This document shows positions 44,764 through 55,498 of a DNA stretch of 64,000 bases, one piece after another. Within the stretch, counting starts at the first letter, position 1; each line of letters opens with the position of its first letter. Under the pieces are notes generated by a model. It saw only the letters and a program-made list of their open reading frames with translations. It had not been told where the DNA came from and ran no database searches. The position numbers and the translations under genes were made by a program. Origin of the DNA: Eutreptiella sp. 'Long Island Sound 2002' (taxonomy: Eukaryota > Euglenozoa > Euglenophyceae > Eutreptiales > Eutreptiaceae); contig OZ038382.1 in the NCBI GenBank assembly GCA_964036045.1, forward strand, positions 151,230,961 to 151,294,960, written 5' to 3'.

Positions 44764-44990
44764 GAGTAAGTGCTGCAGGAGGTGCCCATGCCTCAGCCAG
44801 ATGCTGCCCATGCCGATGCCAAGTGCTGTCCATACTGCTGCCGCATGCTCTCACCAGGCACTGCCCATCCCCCTGCCAGCTGCTGCCCATGCCGATGCCA
44901 ATGCCAAGTGCTGTCCATGCCATCGCCAGGTGCTGCCCATATCTATGCCCATGCGCACCATGCCCCTGCCAAATGCTGACACAGAAATCC
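44764..44990. repeat. Imperfect minisatellite (TGCTGCCCATGCC-type)
   Basis: Words such as TGCTGCCCATGCCGATGCCA and GTGCTGTCCAT recur irregularly over about 220 bp in the intron between two kinase-gene exons. The plus-strand frames through it are Cys/Pro-rich artefacts. Confidence 0.7.
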
Positions 44991-45040
44991 CAAAAGCGCC
45001 GATAGAAGAATAATGAATTTGCGCATGTGCATCATAGGAC

Positions 45041-45248
45041 CTCATCAAATGTAGCTCCATTTGTAGCATTTGGGCAAGCAGTCTGGAAAGCCTGTCTGAC
45101 CGCCAAAGCATAGCGTGGGGGCACGGTGCATTGGCGCCGGACTTGGCATTGGTACACAAACGCAAGGAAATCCAGGAATTCCATGACACCAGACTGATCG
45201 GGGACTGCCTCTTTGAAGCAATATTGCAGCACGTTGATGAAGAACACT
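45041..45248 (-). CDS. Exon with degenerate EF-hand-like segment, kinase gene
   Basis: A 208-base exon between acceptor CTGCTCAG and donor GATGAG-GTCCTA. Its first base completes a codon, so the missing upstream exon should end with two bases. It encodes VFFINVLQYCFKEAVPDQSG, then VMEFLDFLAFVYQCQVRRQC. The helix-D-Q-S-G-V-M-E-F-L-D-F pattern resembles the second half of an EF-hand, but the first loop positions lack Asp. The segment continues to FQTACPNATNGATFDE and on into the 44528-44689 exon. A regulatory N-terminal region is a reasonable guess; calcium binding is doubtful. Confidence 0.65.
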
Positions 45249-48200
45249 CTGAGCAGAGTTGCAGAGGTAGTGTTGGCTGGGCAGGCAGGTGAGGCAGAGG
45301 GAACAACAGCTGCATAGGGTGGTAGGGAGTAACCAAGTGCAAGTGGTAAAGGCTGGGCAGAGACCCTTCCTGGTTTCCTTGACAACTGTGTTACTGCACG
45401 AGGCTCCAGGGATAGGCCATCTCCTATGCAATGCGAGCGCTGGATTTGGAATGTCTTGCAAGGCCACTGTACACAGCAGTCACGACTTCCAGGGGTTGGC
45501 TGTGTCTTGCTGCCACACCATCACAAGCTGTAACTGGGGCCAGGGGTGGTGTTGCAAAGTCGGAATTTTTTAAAAAAAATCCGCTAAGTTCACTTCATGA
45601 TTGCTGGGGTGATCATCAGTGCAGTCTGTGGTCACTGCAAGACACATGGCAATTGAACATGATGTTCCATTGTGTGCAGGCCATTGTTCAAGGCGCACTG
45701 CACGAGTTCATCCACCACAAAGAAACAATTGTGTTCAGGGAGAAGTGAAGTGGCTGTGCAACCCTGCTGTCTCAGGGAGAAGTAAAATGGGTAGGTAACT
45801 GGATTCCTCATATTTGAATTCTCCATTCAAATGTGAGCATTTTGAGTATCAGCACATCAGATAAAAAAAAAAATGTCTGTTCACAGAGGCCCAAATTTTT
45901 TCTGGGTGCCGCTGGCCCCCAAGTTGGTTGTTCCCCATTCTTGACCATTAATGTAAGTTGGGGGTTCCTTGGGGGGGGGGGGGTGGGGGTCTGGCCCAAC
46001 ACACAAGTGAACCCCATGTTGGCACCGCATTGCTTTTGGTCCTCAGGTTTTGGTTTCTTGGCAGGGGTCTCCTCATTGTTTTCACCATGTTGCCCCAGTT
46101 GGTTCGTCAGGGTGCCGGTGTGCACAGAGGGCTTGTTGAGCTTTGTGACCACACAGTCAGCAGTGGCTGACCCTTGCTGTCACTTGTTCACAGCAACTCA
46201 CTGCAAACAAAACGATGGGACAATTGCAAAACCAATTAGCAACCAGCAACCTAATCTGAAGCACCCTCTTCATAATTCAATACCAGAAAACCACGAATTC
46301 GGGGCAACAATTCGGGGACATTCTAGTGATTTGGGCCCCAAAGGGGTTGCAGGTTTGGGCTCTTCCACAAAATGTGCTCCCACTCACCCAAGCGCAGTCA
46401 ATCCACACAGGAGCGGCGGCAAGCCTATCAGCTGTTCGCCTTCCTGTCCTTCCAGCACTTATTTCCCACGCATCGAGCGGTTTCTCGGTCTTTTTGGGGA
46501 GGGATGAGTTATTACTTATCCCCACTTATCACACAGTTCTGCTCAAGCAACAGGCAGGTTGCTAGCCAGTAATTCAGTGGAGCAAGGCAACAAAGGTGAT
46601 GGGTTGGATAAAAAGTCGGCTGAGGGGAGGCCAGAAACCAAGCACGGCAGAGCAGGCATGTAGTCAGCTGCGAGCAAAGAGGTGCAATAATACTGCCAGT
46701 ACAGGCACAAATTCTTGGGGGAGAAACGAATGTGGTGACCGCAGGAAAGGAAAAGAGAAGGTGTCGAAAAAGGAATTGCAGAGAGTGTGGGTCCCAGTCT
46801 CCAGTCCGATGCAAAATGTGCACGTCAAAGGGGGGACCTTTCATTGTTCTCTGAGGGCAATTCACTGTGAAACGTCATCCCGGCGTTGTAGCACACTTCG
46901 CAAGTCCAACTTGGCTCTGACTGGAAGATGCTGGATAATTGTGAGATGTACTTGCCTGAGGACACAGTGCAGATCAGTGAGGGACAGTCTCCTTCCGTGT
47001 CGTCTCCAACTGTTTATGTCTCACTCTTCAGATGGTCCCTTTCACTCAAATTTGAGATGTGAGCGTCGCAGCCACAATAGCATTTTTTCATGGTGCCTGC
47101 ATTCATGCAAAAAACCAAACAACAGCTTAGCCTGGACATTGGCACCAGGGCAGGCAATTTGCTCAATGGTGTACCCAACCTGTAATCATAAGAGGGGCTT
47201 GGGTCGCAGGGTTGGAGACCTACCTGCCTTGCCCCACCCCCTGGCCTGTTGCAAATAATGTCTTGTAAACGCAGCCTGCTCGCGGAGGGAGAAATGGGTG
47301 TCGGGGATGGGCAATGACGTGGGGTAAACGCATGGTGCCAAGATTGTGAATTCGAGGGACTCGGTCCTCCGCTTCGTCCCTGTTTGGCAATGCACTGGAA
47401 TGGCACGTGTCTCCTGTGCAATGCTAAAACTAGCACCCTCCAGACCTCTGCCCAGGCCCCTCCCCCAAGCCTTTATCCATTGCACTCCAAACCCAGTGTG
47501 TGCAGGGAAAATGCACCCTGGAGGAAACAAATTCACGTGTCCTAAAATGACACCATACACCAAACATGAAGGGAAAACTTTGCCAATACTCAGTACCCAT
47601 TGGGATATCAACCCCCGTACCCCCGTACACTTCGAATCCTACATTGCCCATGACTGACACGGTGAAAAGGCAATGCCGGGCACAAAACCGCTTGAATGCC
47701 ATTGTGGGGCGGACAGAGGCAGTTGGCAGGGCTGACCACCACCCCAAAGGGGTAACCCTTGCACAATTGTTGGGCTGGATACCTCGTTTCCGAATGCAGT
47801 CAACCAACCCCTTAAACATGCCATTTAGGCCTCAATGGACCCGCGCCCCCCTCCCGTAGAATTCAACCCCTGAAAATCCGGGAAATGCTGCGCTTGATAC
47901 AGCGCTTTGGCAACCACTCTGAATTTCGCCTGGGGCCTCTCGCCCCCTTAGGGGCATCCTTGCGAACAATCCTTCAGTTTCTGCGTAGAACATGGTGCAA
48001 TGGAGCGACTTTTCTGGGAGAGGAGGGTGATGAACATTCATCATCTGGGACGTTTCTGGCGGCTGCTTGGCCCGAGGGGATGGCCTCTGGCACACACATG
48101 CCTTCTGTTCTGTTGGTATTTCTTTTCGAATCTGCTCCGACATGACGAGGCATCACGATTCATTGTCAGAGTTTGTGAAAGGGGGTGGCACACAGTTGGT

Positions 48201-48475
48201 TTTTTTGTGCCACTGCTGGGAATTGTATGGCTTCGGGAAGCATCAGAAAGATAAGCTGAGCTATGTCTGGGTACCGTTGTGGCCTGCTGTGTTGGAGGTG
48301 GGGCAGTTTGACCCAGCGGCAGCCAATGCTGTGCAGTACAGTGGGGCCACCCCCGTGCCCCGGGGTGGGATCTGGGCAGGACATGACATTTGTGACATGA
48401 CGGCTGTGGGTTGCTGGATCTGCGAGGTATCAATAAAAAAGCAACCCTTGCCCAAAGGCGCCCTACTGCGCACAC
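45249..48475. other. Spacer/intron, no exon assigned
   Basis: A G-run lies at 45971-45982. A hydrophilic minus-strand stretch at about 46,030-46,150 (HGENNEETPAKKPKPEDQKQ) might be a missing exon of the kinase gene, but I could not find borders giving the required phase. The plus-strand frames at 45833-46507 and 46596-47258 lack motifs. Confidence 0.4.
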
Positions 48476-48954
48476 CGAGACGAGTGTCGCAGTTGTGGCA
48501 GATGCTTGGGATGCTGCTTGGTTCGGCCTTGGACAGCGGCATGACGAACATCTTGGCAATGAGCTCTCGCAGTGCCAGAGGCTGTGCGCCCAGGCCCTCC
48601 CAGGCTAGCTCCATATCTGTGTACCACTTGTTGATGATGTCGGGCGGCAGTGGGTCCGACGCAACATTGAACTGGGACGCCCGGTTGGTGCCCGAGGCTG
48701 CACCGAAGGAGGAGCGCCGCTGCCGGCCGCTGGTGGGCGGGGCCTGCAAGCCAATCGTCTCCCCGGTGGCAGTGAAGGCCGGCCGGGTAGGCTCCGCGGC
48801 CGGGGCAAAGGCTGGGGTAGGGGCAGGAGGCTTCTGGGGTGATGGCCCAGGTGGGGACTGGGGCTGCCCTGTGGCGGGGGGCGCCATGGGGCCCAGGCCG
48901 ATCTTGGCGCGCTCGTGGTCTTCAAATGCTTTGAGGCGTTGCGCGCTATCGACC
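48476..48954 (-). CDS. Putative N-terminal exon of the kinase gene
   Basis: It begins after acceptor GCGGCTGCAG (first base completes a codon) and probably ends at CTCG-GTGTGC, though that donor is weak. It encodes DSAQRLKAFEDHERAKIGLG, a Pro/Ala/Thr-rich linker (PQKPPAPTPAFAPAAEPTRP), then PPDIINKWYTDMELAWEGLG and ALRELIAKMFVMPLSKAEPS. The helical C-terminal part looks genuinely coding. As drawn, its 3' phase does not match the exon at 45248, so at least one exon is missing between them or the donor is wrong. It could also belong to a separate gene. Confidence 0.4.
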
Positions 48955-51898
48955 CTGCAGCCGCAGGAAACAGCAGCGAGTGTGCCTGCAATGATCTGAA
49001 GCATATACGACGCTCGCAACGGTGGACAAGAGACATCATTTCCCCACGGAAGCCGCCGTTGCCCGTGCCCAGTATGACAGACAGGATGGCCTTAACATGC
49101 GATGCGGTATGGCTGGTGCTTGCAGAGCAGGGGCCTTGACAAAGCCTGCCTGAGTTCATAAGCGTATAGACACAGAGCACCAACGAGTTCGAACATTACC
49201 AAAGACATCTGAACACGTCACTGTCAAAGCCCTCTCTCTTGAGAAACAACCTGGTTTTCGAAGGGCCAAACTCCCCACCTACCTTGTTCAGATACCACCG
49301 ACGTTCACCTCAAGCAAAAGCACAGCAAATGGGAAAGCTATAAGCAGGTATGGGATTGTATGGTTTCAGTCAGGTTTGATTCTAAAGCTGTGCTTGGTGA
49401 CCATCAGCAATCACAGGTCATCAACAGTCCTCGTACTGCCTGCATGGTTTTCTGCGCTGCTTAGGCATAGCTTCGTTGCATAACCTCGGTTCCACCTGAT
49501 TCTTCTTTTTCTTGTGGTGGTCTCAGGCGCATGACGGAAAAAGGGCGAAGGAGGGGGATAGAAACCACCGGAAGTGGCACGAGAAAAAACCAAAGGGACA
49601 CCTGCCCCACCCATTTGAAGCGGACCAACAGCGTCTGGTGGGCGTCACTGATCGCAGGGGACAGTCACCGCTTGCCCTCGGCTGGTGGACCACAGTCTTT
49701 GGGCACTGCCTGACCGCACGGGAGATGGGCCACAGCGCACGGCGGTTATCGGTGACCCACCCAAGAAAAGACGCATGCGAGAGAGCAATTGGCTGTCGAG
49801 TCGCTTCCTGAGTGTCATGGAGCCCATGGATGGAAGTGGTTGCTTCCCGAGTTGTGTGGAGTCACGCTCGCCAGCTGGGTCTTGTGAAGTCATATTGATG
49901 TGCAGGCAGTTGCTTCGTCTGAGTCCTGTGGAGTTCTGGATATTTCGGGGGGTGCTTCCGGAGTCCTGTGGAGTCGGCGCTTGCTTGCGGAGTCCTGCGG
50001 AGTCACAAATCGATGCTCAGGAGGCGGCACCTGGAAAATGCTGGTTCTTCCTCCTCGTCGTCGCTTTCTTCTTTGAGTTGAGCAGCCTCTTTTTTAGAGG
50101 AGTGGAAGCTGTATTTCTTCCTTTCTATTCTGCTGAAGGTCTTCAGCCTCTCGGCACTTGCACATCTAGAAGGCAAAGAAGCAGTGCACTATGCAGGTCA
50201 TTCGGGATGAATGAATCACAATTCTCATGTCTGACTGCATTGCCTTGGGATTTGTTAGCGTGCTAATTAGTGTGTTAGTTGCTGCATATTAATTTGGGTC
50301 TCAACAGCAGTGTTCGTAAAATTGCGTATCTCCTCTCACCATTTCTACCTTGCGTGCGCATGCGTCGCTTCGGTGGCAGGGCAGTCGGATATGCTGACGC
50401 CTACAAGGGCGGCGAACGCTTAGGCAAAAGGCGTCAGTCATCCACCTCGTCCCTTGAAAGGCAGTGCCACAAAGGGTTCTCCGCTTTTTGGATTTGGACA
50501 TGCATTTTGTGCTCTCTCATCCATTGTAAGAAAATCCCAAAAAGCACCCAAACTCATGGACACATCCTTTGGATAGCTTCTATCGCCTTTGGCACCCAAA
50601 ACGGTCACTTTGCGTGTAATTTGGGCACACAACAAGCATTCAAAAACGCGCCTCGCAGCTGTTTTTTTTTTTAGGTTGTCTTTAATGCTCACCAAGAACA
50701 AAAAAAAGGTTTTAAATTTCAACTGGCTTCTGCAAATCATGACAGAACGTTGTCCACCTACAACCCCTGGACCATTTGTCTTTTTGTGCAAGCAGCAAAA
50801 ATCGCCAAGCCCTTTGCAGGCAACACAACACCTTGACCCCTATGCAGCCCAAACGAGGTGAAAAGGACACAGCAAAAAGGTCTACAGAAGACTTCTTGGA
50901 TCATTTTGATACATGCCACTGTGCACTTGTTTGTACCGTGGCTCCATGACGAGGTGGGTGACCTGCCAGTAACTTGATAGGTGTGGTGCAACTGATGTGC
51001 TACCCAAATCTAATATTTTGGTATGCTCCCTTCTGGGCCATCACCACCTCTTCCTTCCTTCATGATCCAGCTGGTACATGTACAACGCAGAAACAATATC
51101 CATTGGTGATTGCCGAAGAAAGGGCAAATTGTACGGCTCAGGGTTCGGAGAGTTGTGGAGGTTGCAGAGGGCTGTAGAAAGTTGACATAGGCTTGTAGGC
51201 TACAAAGGGATAGAGGGTTGAAGACACTTGCAGAGGGTTGCTGTGGCACAGGGTATTCAGGGTTGCAGCCTTCTTACTGCCAGGCATGGCAGCTACTGGG
51301 CCTCCTCGGAATGTTTCAGGTTCATGCGGAGTGAATACCGTACAAATTGTAAAGAATTTGCAGAATTGTCATTTTTGCGTCCGAGTGTTGCCGAGAAATT
51401 TTTTTTGCGATTTGCTCATATTTGGGCACCCAAAACTTGGAAAAATGACACCAGTGGGTCTAAGACATTTTTTTTGCGATTGTTTTGGCTTTTGTGTGCA
51501 CAGACTTCCTGGCTGGCTGCTGTTCATTCCTGGCGCATTCACAGTGCTTGCAGACAATGCCTGGTGCCTTCCGGATTGTACTGCCACAGCTCAAGAGCAA
51601 CAGCAACAGGATGAAGAGGTCTTGTTATGATGCGCACATTGGAAAAATGAGTGATTTCAAGACCTGTGCAGGCGGAGCATGATGAGAACGTTGTTCGTCA
51701 ACGATCGACATGTGTCTTTGTTGACTGGAATGATGCGTCGTCGAAAATTATATCATCACATCACACCCCTGTGCAAAGCGGACTGTAATTGCTGTGACTC
51801 CTCTATTTGAGTGTACAAACACAACACCCCAGAATTAATTCATTTTCTGCGATTCAACAGATTTTTTCGTCCTTGTACAATCATTGGGCTGCAATAAA
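48955..51898. other. Intergenic spacer between kinase and zinc-module genes
   Basis: No exon supported. A GAGTCCTGTGGAGT word recurs three to four times between 49,850 and 50,000. Plus-strand frames such as 49685-50266 have no motif. If 48476-48954 is the first coding exon, the kinase promoter lies here. Confidence 0.45.
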
Positions 51899-53599
51899 TT
51901 AAAATTTGGGTTTTTTATTGTTGTGTTCCCCGAAATTTCGACGCACGGCACGCTTGGAATCAATTAGCCTCTCGAAATTTGTACGGTAACGTGGGGAGAT
52001 ATCCAGGGGTTCGGGGCGGAACCTGTCCAAACCAGGTGGTGATTCGTCCCCCTCATCAGACTCCTCCTCTTCCTCCTCTTCAAGCGCATTGCGTTGCTGG
52101 TGCCAGGGGACATATGATGGAATTTCCATGGGCGAGTCAGAAGGCAGGACAATGGCACGGGCGGCAGGCTGCACTGTTGCCGTCCCTGGGGTTGGTTGTG
52201 CCCATGCCCCTGGTGTGTATTGTGGCGACCCCCCAGCAGCCTGACGTGCCACTGAGATAGATTGTGCTGACGTTGGCGCTGCAGTCCGCTGTGGCACTGT
52301 TGTAGGGGGCTGCTGCTGTGGCGCTGCCGCTGGGGGCTGCTGTGGCACTGCTGCTGGGGGCTGTTGTGGCGCTGCCGCTGGGGGCTGCTGTGGCACTGCT
52401 GCTGGGGGCTGTTGTGGCGCTGCCGCTGGGGGCTGCTGTGGCACTGCTGCTGGGGGCTGTTGTGGCGCTGGCGCTGGCGGCTGCTGTGGCGCTGGCGCTG
52501 GTGGCTGCTGTGGAGTTGGCGCTGGGGGCTGCTGTGGAGTTGGCGCTGGCGGCTGCTGTGGAGTTGGCGCTGGCGGCTGCTGTGGAGTTGGCGCTGGGGG
52601 CTGCTGTGGCGCTGCCGCTGGCGGCTGCTGTGGCGCTGGCGCAGGGGGCTTTTGTGGCGCTGTCGCTGGCTGTGGCACTCCCGCTGGGGGCTTTTGTGAT
52701 GTCGCTGGGTCTGCAGGGTTTACTGTGGCTGACCCCCAATAGGCTGGGGGGTTTGCTGCGGCTTGTTTTGCCTCTGAGGTCGGGCTGCTGACCGCAACCT
52801 GGGGCGGCTCCCAGGGCTTGACTCTTTGCTGTGCCCAGGCCTGGGCTGAGGTTGGGCTTGGGGTGTGTACGGGAGATCTCGGTGGCGACACGGCGGGCGC
52901 GACGTGGTGTGGGGTCAGGGGAGAAGAGGGGCCGCTTCCCATGGAACTGGGAGTGTGGCGCTTTGGGGGGGGCTGCTCCGTGGAGGGCTTCGAAACAGCG
53001 CTTTGCGGCGCAACGCACTCCTTGCACACTGTGACAGTCTCGAACGAGTCCTCCGTTTTCACCTGCTGACAAATGCTGCAAACGGCCCAAAGACGCGACG
53101 GGGGCACAGGAGTGGCACCGCGTTGGGGTGCGTTGACCGACAGCTCGCTGATGGCCCGTTTCACGGCCATATCAGGACCGGGCGCCGCTGGGGAAGTTTG
53201 CTTCGTAGCTCTCGGCGACGTCACGGCGCTAGCCTTTACCAACAGCAGCTCCGGGGGCGGAGATGGTGTGGCGGATGTTTTCGGGCTGGCAGAATCCGAA
53301 TCTTTGGCTGGTGGCAAATCTGCACTGAGCTCGGTCCCCTTGGACACTCTGCGGCGCCAGTCATTGCTGGCACGACGCGCCTCCGCGGCCGACTTGGGCA
53401 GAGGTTGTGGTGCAAGCGGCTGAGAAAGGCCCGAGCAACTGTCGCAGATGTTGTTGGAAATCGTGAAGCCTACTGCAGCATCAATGACCTTGTCACACTC
53501 AGGACACTTGCGCCACACAGTGGATGAGGCCATGCTCCCGAGGCTCATGGTGCTCTGCGACATGAGCGGAGGCAGGCCATTCCTCGCACCAAGCAACAT
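51899..53599 (-). CDS. Zinc-module, Pro/Gln-rich protein, terminal exon
   Basis: A 566-codon frame ending in TAA. Residues about 30-57 are WRKCPECDKVIDAAVGF with NNICDSCSGL, a Cys-x2-Cys...Cys-x2-Cys module. Residues about 168-196 hold a second one, WAVCSICQQVKTEDSF with VTVCKECVAP, close in spacing to the modules in the upstream exons. Then come Ser/Pro-rich disorder, about 14 copies of an 8-residue QPPAxxPQ repeat, an acidic run (NALEEEEEEESDEGDESPPG) and a basic tail ending NKKPKF. The modules resemble small Stc1-like zinc ribbons, a loose comparison. A protein-protein or nucleic-acid adaptor is plausible. The ATG at 53599 may be the true start, or the exon may begin at an acceptor and continue from 53830. 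Confidence 0.65.
   Translation of the reverse strand: MLLGARNGLPPLMSQSTMSLGSMASSTVWRKCPECDKVIDAAVGFTISNNICDSCSGLSQPLAPQPLPKSAAEARRASNDWRRRVSKGTELSADLPPAKDSDSASPKTSATPSPPPELLLVKASAVTSPRATKQTSPAAPGPDMAVKRAISELSVNAPQRGATPVPPSRLWAVCSICQQVKTEDSFETVTVCKECVAPQSAVSKPSTEQPPPKRHTPSSMGSGPSSPLTPHHVAPAVSPPRSPVHTPSPTSAQAWAQQRVKPWEPPQVAVSSPTSEAKQAAANPPAYWGSATVNPADPATSQKPPAGVPQPATAPQKPPAPAPQQPPAAAPQQPPAPTPQQPPAPTPQQPPAPTPQQPPAPTPQQPPAPAPQQPPAPAPQQPPAAVPQQPPAAAPQQPPAAVPQQPPAAAPQQPPAAVPQQPPAAAPQQQPPTTVPQRTAAPTSAQSISVARQAAGGSPQYTPGAWAQPTPGTATVQPAARAIVLPSDSPMEIPSYVPWHQQRNALEEEEEEESDEGDESPPGLDRFRPEPLDISPRYRTNFERLIDSKRAVRRNFGEHNNKKPKF
52295..52690. repeat. 24-bp coding minisatellite (QPPAxxPQ)
   Basis: About fourteen 24-bp units lie inside the zinc-module gene. 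Part alternates AAV/AAA, giving a 48-bp higher-order period. Because 24 is a multiple of three, all six frames are open here, which explains the Leu/Ala-rich and Trp/Arg-rich plus-strand frames. Confidence 0.9.
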
Positions 53600-53829
53600 G
53601 GAGGAGTGGGGAGGAGGAGAAGGAGGGACTAGATGGGGGGAAAGCCCTTGCTGAGCCCCAGGGTGGTATCAGACAAAGTCCCCTTTTTCCCAAGATGATT
53701 CGCCTAAGGAATGAATGCCAACGGGCCTTCAACAATCAGTATTTCGCTGCCATTTCGTGGCCGAATGCTGGTGAGAGGCAGCGAAACCAAGATCAGCAAG
53801 GAAGCCCTGACCAAACGGGCACAAACGAC

Positions 53830-53982
53830 CTGAGAACGGGTGGCGTTCTCCGGATTGAAACTGTTCTTGCGGTTGGCTTCTGCTTCTGACAGTTGCATGC
53901 AAGCATCGCACATGTGTGTGGCCTTCGAGAACTCGGTGGATGATTTGACGGTGGAACAGGCGGTGCACTGCCGCAAACCACC
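53830..53982 (-). CDS. Zinc-module exon B (51 aa)
   Basis: The exon has acceptor TTTCTTAG and donor TCTCAG-GTCGTT, phase 0 at both ends. It encodes GGLRQCTACSTVKSSTEFSK, then ATHMCDACMQLSEAEANRKN. Cys-x2-Cys and Cys-x2-Cys pairs are separated by 15 residues, followed by a helix. It is a near-duplicate of exon A (55328-55498). Because both are symmetric phase-0 exons, they can be duplicated or skipped without breaking the frame. The neighbouring terminal exon carries two more modules of the same design. Confidence 0.75.
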
Positions 53983-55327
53983 CTAAGAAAGGCCAAAGGA
54001 TTCATCCCCAAGGGACCACGGACTCGGGCACGAAGCACATCACTAACTGCGGTGGACATTCCCACATGAACGCTGCCACATGCTTTCGTACCCCTGACGG
54101 GGGCGTAACACAGGAGGGCCCTCGGAAAAAAAGATCGACTGCCAGCGGGGTCTCCCGGGTGAGGGGGCGCGGTGGCAGGGTAAGATGGAAAACTGCCCGC
54201 TAACCTGATGTCAGGCAACCATGGCATCCCTTTTTCTGGATCCCAGAGGAGTGCGGAATGTGTCACCATTGAGCGAGGTTGTGGCGCAGGGCACGTTACT
54301 CGGGTGACTTTACCGGAAAACCTCAAAACCAACCCAAAGCCCCACATGCACATGCCAAACGCTGCCGAACGATACGAAGCTGCACACGGGAGACAATGCA
54401 TACGACTGAATTTGATCACAGCGCACACAACGCCTCCATTTGGGCATCCCGTGCACGAGTAAATTTATTGTGGGGGCGAAATTTCACGAGCCTCAGGTGT
54501 CACTGTCTAGGAGAGGCCAACAGCCGCACACAGCCAATGATGAGGGTCGTGTTTGCTCGGGTCTTGACATGTGTTTGAACTTCAAAACTGGAAGTTGAGT
54601 TACAGCCCTAGCCCTGGCAATATATAACAAATCTTTGGAGCCTGTTGCGCCATCAAAGACAACTCATGGATGCAAACCCGCAGCCACAATGTGCGCGCGA
54701 TAGAAAAATGTGGAAATTGGTTTGAAAAGTTTTTTGTTATAAAACATTGCACTTACTGATTTTTTTTTTGCACATTGCGGGGTACCGGGGCTCTCCGCTT
54801 CCTCACGTGTTCCCTTTTGGCACAAGCCCCTTTTCAGCTATTTTTGCATACTCCGGTTGGCACTTGTGTTGTGCTTCTTTGGGGTGGTTCCAAGGTACTG
54901 TATCATCACTACAACACAACGCGGTGGAACTTCACTCTCAATAGAGCTGTTATTACCATCATCGGCTCTCACACCTAGAGCAACATACTTCATGTCACAC
55001 GAATAGGCGGGTCCCATTGCAGTGCTCTAGGCGGTCGATTTGTTTGTCAGGCTTGTCCTGCTTGTTGTTCAGTGAGATGTTGGCGTCATCGACGGTGTTT
55101 TCTTTCATGACGAACAATCCACTAATCTCGACTAATTTCTTTGCAGTAGGCAGCCAACTTGCAGGCAACGAATGCGAGGTGTGCACTCTGTGTTCTAGTT
55201 ATGCATTCGCATCTTCCTCTGCGGAAAACACCCCACCGGCCCCCATATGTGGGCTGAAGAGTGGTTTCGTCGCTTCACAAACATGTAGCTATTTGCGAAT
55301 ATGGGGCGCATGCAATCCCATGCACAC
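53983..55327 (-). other. Intron between duplicated zinc-module exons
   Basis: 1.3 kb with no further Cys-x2-Cys module on either strand. The minus-strand frame at 53793-54428 is a shadow that crosses the exon B border. Confidence 0.55.
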
Positions 55328-55498
55328 CGCAGAATTCTTTCTTGCTTCCAAATCAACATTCTCAACCGTCACACAATCGTTGCACATGTGCGTTGCTTTG
55401 GAGAAATCAGCAGCTGATTTGATCGTAGAGCATCCAGCACATTGCCGCCATGAAAAATCAAAGCTAGTGGAGGCCGACCCAGCTTCACTACCATCTCC
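55328..55498 (-). CDS. Zinc-module exon A (57 aa)
   Basis: The exon has acceptor TTCTCACAG and donor TCTGCG-GTGTGC, phase 0 at both ends. It encodes a Ser/Gly linker (GDGSEAGSASTSFDFS), then WRQCAGCSTIKSAADFSKAT and HMCNDCVTVENVDLEARKNS. It is very similar to exon B, sharing RQC-x2-C, the DFSKATHMC/EFSKATHMC stretch and the closing RKNS, so it arose by tandem exon duplication. Any further 5' exon was not found; the gene may extend beyond 55.5 kb. Confidence 0.75.

Noticed and set aside
45833-46507. 224-codon plus-strand ORF
   Set aside because: It crosses a G-run, has no domain, and composition changes abruptly along it.
48067-48999. 310-codon plus-strand ORF
   Set aside because: It lies opposite a better supported minus-strand exon with a clear acceptor; its composition is that of an antisense shadow.
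51925-51945. Extra copy of the GGCCGAAATTTCGGCC palindrome near 51.93 kb
   Set aside because: Only CGAAATTTCG matches and the outer arms do not pair; it lies in coding sequence and is probably coincidence.
52137-53090. 317-codon minus-strand ORF and plus-strand Leu/Ala ORFs at the same place
   Set aside because: These are frame shadows of the 24-bp coding minisatellite, which keeps all frames open.
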